Assembly: GCA_900552415.1 (NCBI GenBank)
Contig: USAD01000142.1
Location: forward strand, 1-7,347
Direction of reading: 5' to 3'
DNA from: an uncultured Parabacteroides sp.
Lineage (GTDB): Bacteria; Bacteroidota; Bacteroidia; Bacteroidales; Tannerellaceae
Length of the DNA stretch: 7,347 nucleotides
This document shows positions 1 through 6,896 of this stretch, in pieces; the first letter of the stretch is position 1; every line of letters starts with the position of its first letter. Position numbers and translations under genes: made by a program. The notes below the pieces were generated by a model that saw nothing but the letters and a program-made list of their open reading frames with translations, did not search any database and was not told the origin of the DNA.

Positions 1-239
1 GCCAGCGCCACCGTACGACGCCGCCCAACACGCCTCATCAGGATTCCGGAAGGAATAGAGAAGAGAGCGAACCAGAGGAACACCATCATCGGGATCAGGT
101 TGGCCATCGTGTCCGACAGGCCGAAATCACCTTTCACATAGTTGGTCGCGATACCAACCACGTCGACAAAACCCATCACGAAGAAGCCAAACAGGATCGG
201 CAGGATGGCCGGATTGAATCTGTTCTTGTCCTGTCCCAT
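1..239 (-). CDS. MFS sugar permease, FHS (FucP-like) type, N-terminal part only
   Basis: This is the first 79 codons of an inner-membrane sugar transporter; the rest lies beyond the left edge. Reading from an ATG at 239, the protein begins MGQDKNRFNPAILPILFGFF. Two hydrophobic stretches fit TM1 (about residues 11-31) and TM2 (about 45-66). They are followed by PSGILMRRVGRRR (63-75), which matches the charged loop between TM2 and TM3 of the major facilitator superfamily. The layout FGFFxMGF...LSD...IPSGILMRR resembles the fucose/glucose/mannose proton symporters of the FHS family. It is the last visible gene of the leftward operon, starting 4 bp after the GH92 stop. An AAGG overlaps that stop, so translational coupling is likely. 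Mannose is the expected substrate from context only. The MFS call is firm, the FHS subfamily is probable, and the substrate is inferred. Confidence 0.85.
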   Translation of the reverse strand, partial: MGQDKNRFNPAILPILFGFFVMGFVDVVGIATNYVKGDFGLSDTMANLIPMMVFLWFALFSIPSGILMRRVGRRRTVAL

Positions 240-243
240 AGCC

Positions 244-2598
244 TTAATAATTATCTTTTGGCTCCTCGCCCATTCCAATCTCCAGACGACCACCTTTCAC
301 CACTTCCGAGAAAGGCAATCGCACGTCATGCAAAGGCTGACCATTCAACACAAAATCCTGTACATAGGATGCCTCGCCCCGATTGTTCTTAGTCTCAATA
401 ACAAAAGTCTTACCCGGATAATAACGCTCATCAAGATGGATCGTCACCTTATCGAACAAAGGCGCGCCCATACTGAACGAAGGCTCTGGATCTGTCAAGC
501 CCTTTACATCAAACAGACCGATCGAAGAGATGACATACCAGGCACCCAACTGCCCTTGATCCTCGTCCTGCCCATAACCATAACCGTGAAGACCATCGAT
601 TCCATAAAACTCGTCGAGAATCGCCCGTACCCATTTTTGGGTCAACGACGGACGGCCAGCCTCATTGAATAGCCACGAGATGTGCAGACAGGGCTGGTTA
701 CCGTGATTATAGAGTGTCCGCAAGCCGGCGAAGGCGTTCACCTCCTTGCCTCCGCTGAAGATCAAGTCACGCGAGACGGTAAAGATACTGTCAAGCCGGG
801 CGTTGAACACGTCGGCTCCTACTTTCGAGACAAGCCCCTTTACGTCGTGCGGGACATAGAAGGTGTATTGCCAGGCATTTCCCTCCTGGAAACCACGCCA
901 CACCTGCATCGGATCGAAGTTATCGACAAAACGGCCATCGGCCCTCTTCGGGCGAATGAAATCGCACGAGGGATCATAGAGCCGTTCCCAGCCTTTCGAC
1001 AACGCCGTCAGCCGCTCGTAGTTCGCCTCGTCGCCCACGGCCTTGGCCCATTGGGCGACAGCCCAGGCACTATAGGAATATTCCAGCGTATGAGAAGCGG
1101 AGAACATAAAGGTCTCGTGATAGCCCTCGCCCTCGTCCATATGCGGCACATAACCGTACTTCACGAACTCACGGGTGTTGACCTTGCCCGCCCCGAAAGG
1201 CCGGTTCTCACCATCCAATTCATTCTTCAGGCAGGCCTCATATGCCACTTTGGTATCAAATCCCCGAAGGCCACACTGATAGGCACCAGCGATGATGACA
1301 GGTAACAGGTTGGTCCCGACGCCCGAGACATAACGGCTGTTAGCCAGTCCGTCGGCCAGCCAACCCGCATCCTGGTAAACTCTCAGGTGACTGCTGATGT
1401 AGTCGTTCATGTATTCCGGATAGGCCAATGTCCAAAGCTGCGCCAGATTCCATTGTGTCCCCCAGGCCGCATCGGTATTATAGAGATTATGGACCGGTTT
1501 ACCGTCCGCGTCAAGCGGCAATTGTCCGACCGTACCGTCGTGACGAGGATAGGCTCCATTTACGTCGCTCGCCAGACCACGACCCAACAGGGCATGATAA
1601 AGACCGGTATAGAATTTCACCATATCGTCACGACGATCCGTCTCCACCCGGATTCGTCCCAAATAATCCTCCCAAGTGGCGATAGCAGTCGCCTTTGCCT
1701 CGTCGAAAGTAAGAGCGGACGCTTCCCGCTCCAGGTTAAGGCGGGCGTTCTCGACCGAAGTGTATGAGAGCCCGACCTTAGCGGTCACCTGCTCCGGCTG
1801 TCCGAAACGATAGGTCAAATAAAGCCCGGCACCCACACCTTTCGCCTGCCGGGCGCCATCGGTTCGTTTCGTCCCGTTAAAAGCGCCAACCGCATCCGGC
1901 CGCTTATCCAATACAGCCGAGAAATAGAGCGGAACGGTTGTCCCCGGTTGGTATTTCTTCACATATTCCGGCTCGGTAATCACCCAGCCCTCAACTCTTC
2001 CGTCGTCCGTATAAGTGACAAGCGCATCTTTCACGGCTCCGCTCTCTCCTTGCCGGTTACCAATATCAAACAGGATATGGTTCATCTCGCCCGCAGGGAA
2101 AGAATAACGCTGGAAAGCGACCCGAGGTGTCGCTGTCAGCTCGGCTAAAATATCATAATCATCCAGCCGAACGGAATAATAGCCGGCCGTCGCTACCTCT
2201 GTTTCCCGACGGAATGGGGAACGATAACCTCGCTTGACGCTATCCGTCGGCAAACCCGGCACTGTCAGCAACTCGCCGACGGTCGGCATCAAGACAATAC
2301 CTCCGACCTGAAACTCATGCAAACAGGGAAAACCCTCGATTGAGAGCTCCCGATAATCATAGCCCGTCGCTTCCCAACCCCATTTGTTGCCCAAATGGCC
2401 ATTGGTGGACGGAGCGGGCTTCGCCATTCCGAAAGGCACGGCACCCGGCGTGAAATGGAACCAGCGACAATGCGCCGTCCCAATGCGGGGCTCCACATAG
2501 GAAACCAAGGATTCCCGCTTCTCCTCCTTATCTTCGGACCGGCCGCACGAAGCGAGTGTCAGGCCCAACACACACAACAAAATCCAACTTGTTCTCAT
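244..2598 (-). CDS. GH92-family alpha-mannosidase, lipoprotein
   Basis: This 784-residue exo-acting alpha-mannosidase belongs to glycoside hydrolase family 92, whose members are Ca2+-dependent and invert configuration. The length is normal for the family. The N-terminus is a lipoprotein signal with lipobox LASC (Cys18), followed by the acidic stretch GRSEDKEEKRE, which may direct it to the cell surface. The N-terminal beta-sandwich carries VEPRIGT (about 35-41) and TPGAVPFGM (50-58). The catalytic (alpha/alpha)6 domain carries NTDAAWGTQWNLAQLW (374-389), SHTLEYSYSAWAVAQ (502-516) and QEGNAWQYTFYVPHD (571-585), where Glu572 is the likely general acid. It also carries GQDEDQGQLGAWYV (676-689), where Asp678 and Asp680 are candidates for the base and metal region. 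NHGNQPCLH (631-639) replaces the more usual NEPxHH form, so linkage specificity is uncertain. The ATG at 2598 is chosen because the signal peptide begins there. It lies 31 bp after the kinase stop and 4 bp before the permease. Confidence 0.93.
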   Translation of the reverse strand: MRTSWILLCVLGLTLASCGRSEDKEEKRESLVSYVEPRIGTAHCRWFHFTPGAVPFGMAKPAPSTNGHLGNKWGWEATGYDYRELSIEGFPCLHEFQVGGIVLMPTVGELLTVPGLPTDSVKRGYRSPFRRETEVATAGYYSVRLDDYDILAELTATPRVAFQRYSFPAGEMNHILFDIGNRQGESGAVKDALVTYTDDGRVEGWVITEPEYVKKYQPGTTVPLYFSAVLDKRPDAVGAFNGTKRTDGARQAKGVGAGLYLTYRFGQPEQVTAKVGLSYTSVENARLNLEREASALTFDEAKATAIATWEDYLGRIRVETDRRDDMVKFYTGLYHALLGRGLASDVNGAYPRHDGTVGQLPLDADGKPVHNLYNTDAAWGTQWNLAQLWTLAYPEYMNDYISSHLRVYQDAGWLADGLANSRYVSGVGTNLLPVIIAGAYQCGLRGFDTKVAYEACLKNELDGENRPFGAGKVNTREFVKYGYVPHMDEGEGYHETFMFSASHTLEYSYSAWAVAQWAKAVGDEANYERLTALSKGWERLYDPSCDFIRPKRADGRFVDNFDPMQVWRGFQEGNAWQYTFYVPHDVKGLVSKVGADVFNARLDSIFTVSRDLIFSGGKEVNAFAGLRTLYNHGNQPCLHISWLFNEAGRPSLTQKWVRAILDEFYGIDGLHGYGYGQDEDQGQLGAWYVISSIGLFDVKGLTDPEPSFSMGAPLFDKVTIHLDERYYPGKTFVIETKNNRGEASYVQDFVLNGQPLHDVRLPFSEVVKGGRLEIGMGEEPKDNY

Positions 2599-2629
2599 GG
2601 CGTTTATCTCTTAAACTTATTCTTTAATT

Positions 2630-3721
2630 TTATTTATCCAACTCATTTAAGGCAAACAAATAAGCGCCCATAGCAATCGACCGGCTGGCCCCCAGTTTAG
2701 AGAGGGCTATTCCGGTTCGGCGACCAATATCGTAATTCACCCAACGATCCGTTCCAGGCACATGTACCCGTCCTTCTGTCGGCTCCAGGAAAGCGGCCAT
2801 CTCTGCCGGTTCCTCCAGGTTGAATGGTGTCATCTGCAGACGATCGAAACGGGAGCCGTCCATCATACCGACCTGTTCCCTCAAGGTTGCCATCAAGGCT
2901 GGCAAGATATATTTGGCGGCACCCGACAAGCCTCCACCAATCACGACAAGACCATCGACCAACGTCAATGCCGCCGCGATCGCCTCGCCTGCCATCTCGC
3001 CCATCTCGGCGAAGGCTGAGCGTGCCGCTTCCCGATTGCCCGGTTCCAGCCCTTCAGCGATATCAAAGATCGTCTTGGGCGTCAAGATCGAGGCATCGCC
3101 CGACAAGCGTGCATAGACCCGTTTGATACTCCGGACACTAACGCTCTCCTCAACAATATATTCTGGATAACGCCTGTTGCGCAAGCACCACAAGTCGCCT
3201 CCGACCTGGTTGTCGCCCAACAGCAACTCTCCATTCACGACCACGCCACAACCAAAGCCCGTGCCCAGGGTAACACCGATCAGGTTCCGATAACGCCTTG
3301 AGCTGCCAGATGCCTCCAGGCGAGCGTTGATCTCAGGCAACAGACCCACTTTCGCCTCACCATAAGCGAACAGGTTTCCATCATTATTGATAAAGACGGG
3401 CATCCCAAAATGGTTCTCCAGGAAAGGCCCGAGTGCCACGCCACCACGAAAAGCGGGAAAATTGGGAAGGTCGCCCATCACGCCCGCCCGATAATCGGCC
3501 GGACCGGGAAAAGCGAAGCTGATCGCCACAGGCTCGTCCGCCAGCTGACGCCGCACGGTCTCGAAACCTGTCCGCAAGGTACACAAACAACCCTCCAGGT
3601 CATCGACCACCGAAGGAAAACGAACAGGCGTCGCCACCTCCCGGCCATTCTGGATAGCGGAAAAGACCAAATTGGTCCCTCCCGCATCCAAAGTCATCAC
3701 AATTCTATTTTCTGTTCCCAT
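2630..3721 (-). CDS. ROK-family sugar kinase, probably a mannose or hexose kinase
   Basis: This 363-residue cytoplasmic sugar kinase of the ROK family would use ATP to phosphorylate a hexose at position 6. Numbered from the ATG at 3721, it has the phosphate loop LDAGGTN (11-17), FAFPGPAD (69-76), and NNDGNLFAYGEAKVG (112-126), where Asp114 is the likely catalytic base. LGTGFGCGV (152-160) and IGGGLSG (261-267) are also present. The usual ROK metal site (a His after GxEiGH plus CxCGxxGC) is absent: this stretch reads GGDLWCLRNRRYPEY (174-188) with a single Cys. The protein is somewhat longer than typical ROK kinases of about 300 residues. An in-frame TTG at 3736 would add five residues; the ATG is preferred. 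It starts 18 bp after the isomerase stop. Its position between a mannosidase and a phosphomannose isomerase suggests mannokinase activity, but this is inference; glucose or N-acetylhexosamine are alternatives. Confidence 0.88.
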   Translation of the reverse strand: MGTENRIVMTLDAGGTNLVFSAIQNGREVATPVRFPSVVDDLEGCLCTLRTGFETVRRQLADEPVAISFAFPGPADYRAGVMGDLPNFPAFRGGVALGPFLENHFGMPVFINNDGNLFAYGEAKVGLLPEINARLEASGSSRRYRNLIGVTLGTGFGCGVVVNGELLLGDNQVGGDLWCLRNRRYPEYIVEESVSVRSIKRVYARLSGDASILTPKTIFDIAEGLEPGNREAARSAFAEMGEMAGEAIAAALTLVDGLVVIGGGLSGAAKYILPALMATLREQVGMMDGSRFDRLQMTPFNLEEPAEMAAFLEPTEGRVHVPGTDRWVNYDIGRRTGIALSKLGASRSIAMGAYLFALNELDK

Positions 3722-3739
3722 AACAATAGTTTCCAAGGG

Positions 3740-5482
3740 TTATTGCCTGAACCGGACGGAAGCCCGGATCGTACCACATTCCTTTCCTTCCGAAAGACCA
3801 TAAGGACGGATCGTATATTCGCCCACGGCGGCCGGGATAATGAAGGTCTCCGCATAATGCGCCACGAACGGCTCGAAAGCGCCCGTCGGGCTTTCGATAA
3901 TTACCTCGTCGCCCTCGATAAGGTTGAACACCTGCACGCCACCATCCGTATGGTGCGTCACGGGCGCCGTGAACCAATGGCGCCGGGTCTCGATGAACTC
4001 ATTCTCATGCAAGCCGGTCCGTTCCTCTCTCCAGCCCTCGCCCGAAGCGATAGGCGTCACCCGGTTCACCAGGTTATCACGGGTAAATTCCGTCTGTCGC
4101 TCCCATTGGATCACCTTCGAGCCGTGTCCGATATTGATCGGACGGGGCAGCCCATCCAATCCCAAGCGGCCCCAATCCCACAACTTGAAGGTGAAGATGC
4201 TGGGCGTCGCGCTGATCTCGAGCACCATGGCACCCGCACCCGAGCAATGGATCGTTCCATTAGGAATCAGGAAATGATCGTGCTTCTTCGCAGGCCAGCG
4301 ATTGACGAACCGCTCCGCCTCAAAAGGCTTGCCCGTCGCCTGCGACTCATTGAGAGCGGCGATCATCTCGTCGGGATTCACGCCCGTACGCAAACCCAGG
4401 AACACGGTCGCGCCCGGCTCGGCATCGAGCAGATAATAACTCTCGTCCTGCGTATAATAGATACCGAAAGTATCACGGATATATTGTGTCGTCGGGTGAA
4501 CTTGCAGGCTCAGGTTGCCACCACCGATCGTATCAAGGAAATCGAAACGGATCGGGAAATCCTGCCCAAAGCGAGATTCCACTGGTCCACCCAGCAGATC
4601 TCGCGTCTTGTAGAATACAAGATTATTGGCAGGCATCTCAAATAACTCACCCTTTATATTAAAATACAAGCTGTTCTCCTCGGGCACGCAATCGAAGCAC
4701 CAGCCATAATTGGCGGGCTCCGGATCGAGGCCGCATACCGCTTTCATCCATTGGCCACCCCAGGGAGCCGGATCGAAGAACGGCACCACACGGAAAGGCT
4801 GCCTCGCCGTTTTGGTCAATCCCTGGCGCAAGGTCTCGCCGGAGATCATCTTGGGCTCGCCCGCCCGATGCGTGTCCAACCAATAATCGGCTTTCGGAAG
4901 CAACCGCTTCTTGAGGCGGTCGCAGCCCAGCCAGTCGACGAAATAGCCCCGCTTATAATGGAAAGAGGCTCCTTCCACCCGGTTCTCGACGCCCAGTCCA
5001 TCAATCTCATGACGCCGTGAGCGCAACTGGATCTCCCAACGAGCCATATCCACATAAACAATCTTGTCTGCATCCGGACAGAGCGTTGCCGCGCCATGAC
5101 CATAGATTACAACCAAACCCTCCGTCATCCGAATCCGCTCGCAGGCCGACACCCGCTTGTCTGGATCAAAGAAGTCATCATAGGTGAAATTCGACCGGAA
5201 ACCAAACAGCCGGTCGTCGGTCACGTACGGATAGGTCATCGCCTCGATCTCAGGTACCGACTTGAACAGTGACCGTGTGTCGATCCACAAGGCCGGGGCC
5301 AAAGCCTTCAGTCCCTCAATAATTTCCTCATGATAAACGCCCTGATAACACTCAACCACCAAAACACAGACCTTCTCCGCATCGCATACGGCGGCCAATT
5401 TTTCACGGATGGCTTGCCAGCCTTTCCATAACTCACCCTCCACACGAGTGGCGGGATACTTATCGTAATTGCTCTTTCTCAT
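3740..5482 (-). CDS. manA: Two-domain class I mannose-6-phosphate isomerase
   Basis: This 580-residue cytoplasmic protein would convert mannose-6-phosphate to fructose-6-phosphate. Residue numbers here count from a GTG one codon upstream; subtract one for the ATG. The C-terminal half (about 228-581) is a class I phosphomannose isomerase. It has FFDPAPWGGQW (236-246), SLQVHP with zinc ligands Gln328 and His330, DESYYLLDA with Glu348, and PNGTIHCSGAG with His413. WDWGRLGLDGLPR (436-448) corresponds to the substrate-binding arginine segment, and a second cupin follows to the C-terminus. All four expected metal ligands are present, so this half should be active. The first 225 residues are an extra domain that I cannot assign. 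They start with a beta strand (VCVLVVECYQG, 39-49) and include TEGLVVIYGHGA (121-132) and DKIVYVDMARWEIQLRSRR (140-158), an order reminiscent of uridine-kinase-like folds but without a Walker A loop. ATG 5482 has AAGGA six bases upstream, which supports it over GTG 5485. Confidence 0.9.
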   Translation of the reverse strand: MRKSNYDKYPATRVEGELWKGWQAIREKLAAVCDAEKVCVLVVECYQGVYHEEIIEGLKALAPALWIDTRSLFKSVPEIEAMTYPYVTDDRLFGFRSNFTYDDFFDPDKRVSACERIRMTEGLVVIYGHGAATLCPDADKIVYVDMARWEIQLRSRRHEIDGLGVENRVEGASFHYKRGYFVDWLGCDRLKKRLLPKADYWLDTHRAGEPKMISGETLRQGLTKTARQPFRVVPFFDPAPWGGQWMKAVCGLDPEPANYGWCFDCVPEENSLYFNIKGELFEMPANNLVFYKTRDLLGGPVESRFGQDFPIRFDFLDTIGGGNLSLQVHPTTQYIRDTFGIYYTQDESYYLLDAEPGATVFLGLRTGVNPDEMIAALNESQATGKPFEAERFVNRWPAKKHDHFLIPNGTIHCSGAGAMVLEISATPSIFTFKLWDWGRLGLDGLPRPINIGHGSKVIQWERQTEFTRDNLVNRVTPIASGEGWREERTGLHENEFIETRRHWFTAPVTHHTDGGVQVFNLIEGDEVIIESPTGAFEPFVAHYAETFIIPAAVGEYTIRPYGLSEGKECGTIRASVRFRQ

Positions 5483-5491
5483 CACTTATCC

Positions 5492-6796
5492 TTATTTATC
5501 CAGTTTCTCGTCCGTCCAATCTCCAAACATCTCGATAGCCTTGGCCAATACGCCAGCCGATCCCTTGAAATGACCGCTTCCGCTCGGTACGCCTCCCATG
5601 CCATACCACTCATAGAAACCCTCGTTCTTGATCACCCGGTCGATCATCGGACGAACCTCCTCATAGGCCTCCTTCACGAAACCGTTCGCGATCAACTGCT
5701 GGATCATCCGACCGCCAAACCAGGTCCAGTCGCCACCGTTCTGATAGACATAGGCCTTAGCCATACCGCCCCGGAAGAAATTCTCCGGATAGGTTGGATA
5801 GAGCGTCAGACCGATACTCGGCATGCCCGACAGGCGCACGTTCTCCACCATCTGGGCATTCACCACAGCGATCTCCTCGCGCGACAACAGGCCCGCCTCG
5901 ATAGCCACCGCCGTTCCGCCGTGATAATGGATACTGTTCTCGTCGAACCCTTCCGGAATCGGCGACTCGTCCAGGTAGATATGCGGGATAAACTTCCGGT
6001 TCTTGGCGTCCCAAAGATGCGTCCGGACATTCCGGGTGATCTTCTCTCTCAGCGCCTGCCAGCGTGAGCGGGCCGCCTCGTCCGCCGTCAATTCGGCCAA
6101 GTCGTCGAGAGCGATGATAAACATGGCATTATCATAGACATCAATCGCCCGGGAGGAGAGTTCGTTCATGTCGCACCCGAAGTCATCATTCGGTTGCACG
6201 TCGCCCCAATCGGCCGTCATCGCCCCAAAGAGCAGGCCATAACGCTCACTGTACCGCTCACGCAACAGGTAATCGACCATCTCCGTCATCCGCTCCATCA
6301 CGCTCTTCCCCGCGATGGTCTCCTCCAGGATCGAACGGTCGCCCGTTTTGCGGACATATTTCCCGATGATCTGGATCAAAGAGCTCTCCTGGTCGGTCTC
6401 GACCGTGTTCTTGAAGGCCACGTGCTCGGGTGCCGCATCCGAGTAATAGGGATGATTATCATACCAGGTGAACTCCGGCTTCAGCACATAGCCGTCGATC
6501 ATCTCGCCATTGGGTTGTTGCAAGGCGAAAAAGAGCAGGATCGCGTCACGGATCGCCTTGGTATCGGAAACCTCGCAAGCCGTCTCTATAAAGGTATTCA
6601 TATCTCTCGCCCAAATCTGCGAATAACCACTGCCAGCGTTAAATCCCTGGCCAATGACCGCCCGTGCCATGCTGTCGACCTGACACAAGCTCTGGTCGGC
6701 CTGAATCCGCCGCGCCAATTCCACTTCCGGGTCGGTCGTACCACACGAGACCAACAACAAGCCGGCCATCCCGGCAAAAAAAGTCTTGACTTTCAT
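5492..6796 (-). CDS. Lipoprotein resembling (alpha/alpha)6-barrel (six-hairpin) glycosidases
   Basis: This 434-residue protein has a lipoprotein signal (lipobox LVSC, Cys18) and would be exported and anchored in an outer-envelope membrane. The mature part is alpha-helical with repeated aromatic and acidic loops: GYSQIWARDMNTF (57-69), LQQPNGEMIDGY (92-103), VETDQESSLIQIIGKYVRKTGD (spread over 132-153), TADWGDVQP (194-202), VYDNAMF (220-226), HYHGGTAVAIEAG (290-302), YQNGGDWTWFGGRM (351-364) and NEGFYEWYG (391-399). This resembles the barrel of clan GH-G and related enzymes (GH63, GH37, GH100). Asp196 or Asp356 could be the acid, and Glu396 fits the position of a base. I do not see the WLRDS or DDANxPS signatures of GH125, so I do not call it an alpha-1,6-mannosidase. 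It is the first gene of the operon and lies 9 bp before the isomerase. Glycosidase function is likely, but family and substrate are not established. Confidence 0.8.
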   Translation of the reverse strand: MKVKTFFAGMAGLLLVSCGTTDPEVELARRIQADQSLCQVDSMARAVIGQGFNAGSGYSQIWARDMNTFIETACEVSDTKAIRDAILLFFALQQPNGEMIDGYVLKPEFTWYDNHPYYSDAAPEHVAFKNTVETDQESSLIQIIGKYVRKTGDRSILEETIAGKSVMERMTEMVDYLLRERYSERYGLLFGAMTADWGDVQPNDDFGCDMNELSSRAIDVYDNAMFIIALDDLAELTADEAARSRWQALREKITRNVRTHLWDAKNRKFIPHIYLDESPIPEGFDENSIHYHGGTAVAIEAGLLSREEIAVVNAQMVENVRLSGMPSIGLTLYPTYPENFFRGGMAKAYVYQNGGDWTWFGGRMIQQLIANGFVKEAYEEVRPMIDRVIKNEGFYEWYGMGGVPSGSGHFKGSAGVLAKAIEMFGDWTDEKLDK

Positions 6797-6813
6797 TTTC
6801 TTGATAATTCTTG

Positions 6814-6826
6814 TTTTCCGCGAAAA
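6814..6826. repeat. Short inverted repeat at the predicted operon start site
   Basis: TTTTC-cgc-GAAAA is a perfect 5-bp inverted repeat around a 3-bp centre. It overlaps the predicted -7 box and start site of the leftward operon. It could be an operator half-site pair, but it is short and A/T-rich enough to occur by chance. Confidence 0.25.
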
Positions 6827-6849
6827 TAGTGTGGTTATCCGGAAACAAA
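6821..6849 (-). promoter_or_regulatory. Predicted promoter of the leftward operon
   Basis: On the minus strand, TATTTTCG (6828 down to 6821) matches the Bacteroidales -7 consensus TAnnTTTG at all but one fixed position. A TTTG (6849 down to 6846) lies 17 bp upstream as a possible -33 element, slightly closer than the usual 19-21 bp. Transcription would start near 6814, giving a leader of roughly 18 bases before the ATG at 6796. The call rests on consensus matching alone. Confidence 0.5.
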
Positions 6850-6852
6850 CCG

Positions 6853-6860
6853 TACCTTTG
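6853..6860 (+). promoter_or_regulatory. Predicted -7 box of the AraC-type regulator promoter
   Basis: TACCTTTG is an exact match to the Bacteroidales -7 consensus TAnnTTTG. It lies 36 bases before the regulator's ATG at 6897, so the leader would be about 30 bases. No clear TTTG -33 element is seen at the expected distance; the region around 6829-6836 reads GTGTGGTT. The box lies just 3 bp from the -33 element of the leftward promoter, so the two promoters probably cannot be occupied independently. Confidence 0.6.
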
Positions 6861-6896
6861 TTGCGATTTACTTATACTATCTTACGATTGTGAGTT

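Noticed and set aside
682..1305. Plus-strand open frame of 207 codons inside the GH92 gene
   Set aside because: It is antisense to conserved GH92 catalytic segments and its translation has no recognisable domain.
2599..2629. Possible terminator or internal promoter between the kinase and GH92 genes
   Set aside because: The 31-bp gap is A/T-rich but shows no hairpin and no TAnnTTTG box on the minus strand.
3410..4645. Long plus-strand open frame of 411 codons opposite the isomerase and kinase genes
   Set aside because: It runs antisense across two well-recognised genes and their junction. The translation is rich in Arg, His and Thr with no recognisable domain or signal, as expected from the complement of G+C-rich codons.
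5492..6796. Assigning the first operon lipoprotein to GH125 (exo-alpha-1,6-mannosidase)
   Set aside because: GH125 often accompanies GH92, but the WLRDS and DDANxPS-type segments I expect for GH125 are absent. Only general six-hairpin features are seen.
6194..6829. Plus-strand open frame of 211 codons antisense to the first operon gene
   Set aside because: It overlaps the lipoprotein signal and barrel of a convincing gene, and its product looks like a random reverse-frame translation rich in His, Arg and Leu.
6871..6890. CTTA repeated 10 bp apart, as a possible AraC binding repeat
   Set aside because: Only four bases plus scattered positions match between the two copies, which is too little to support an operator.
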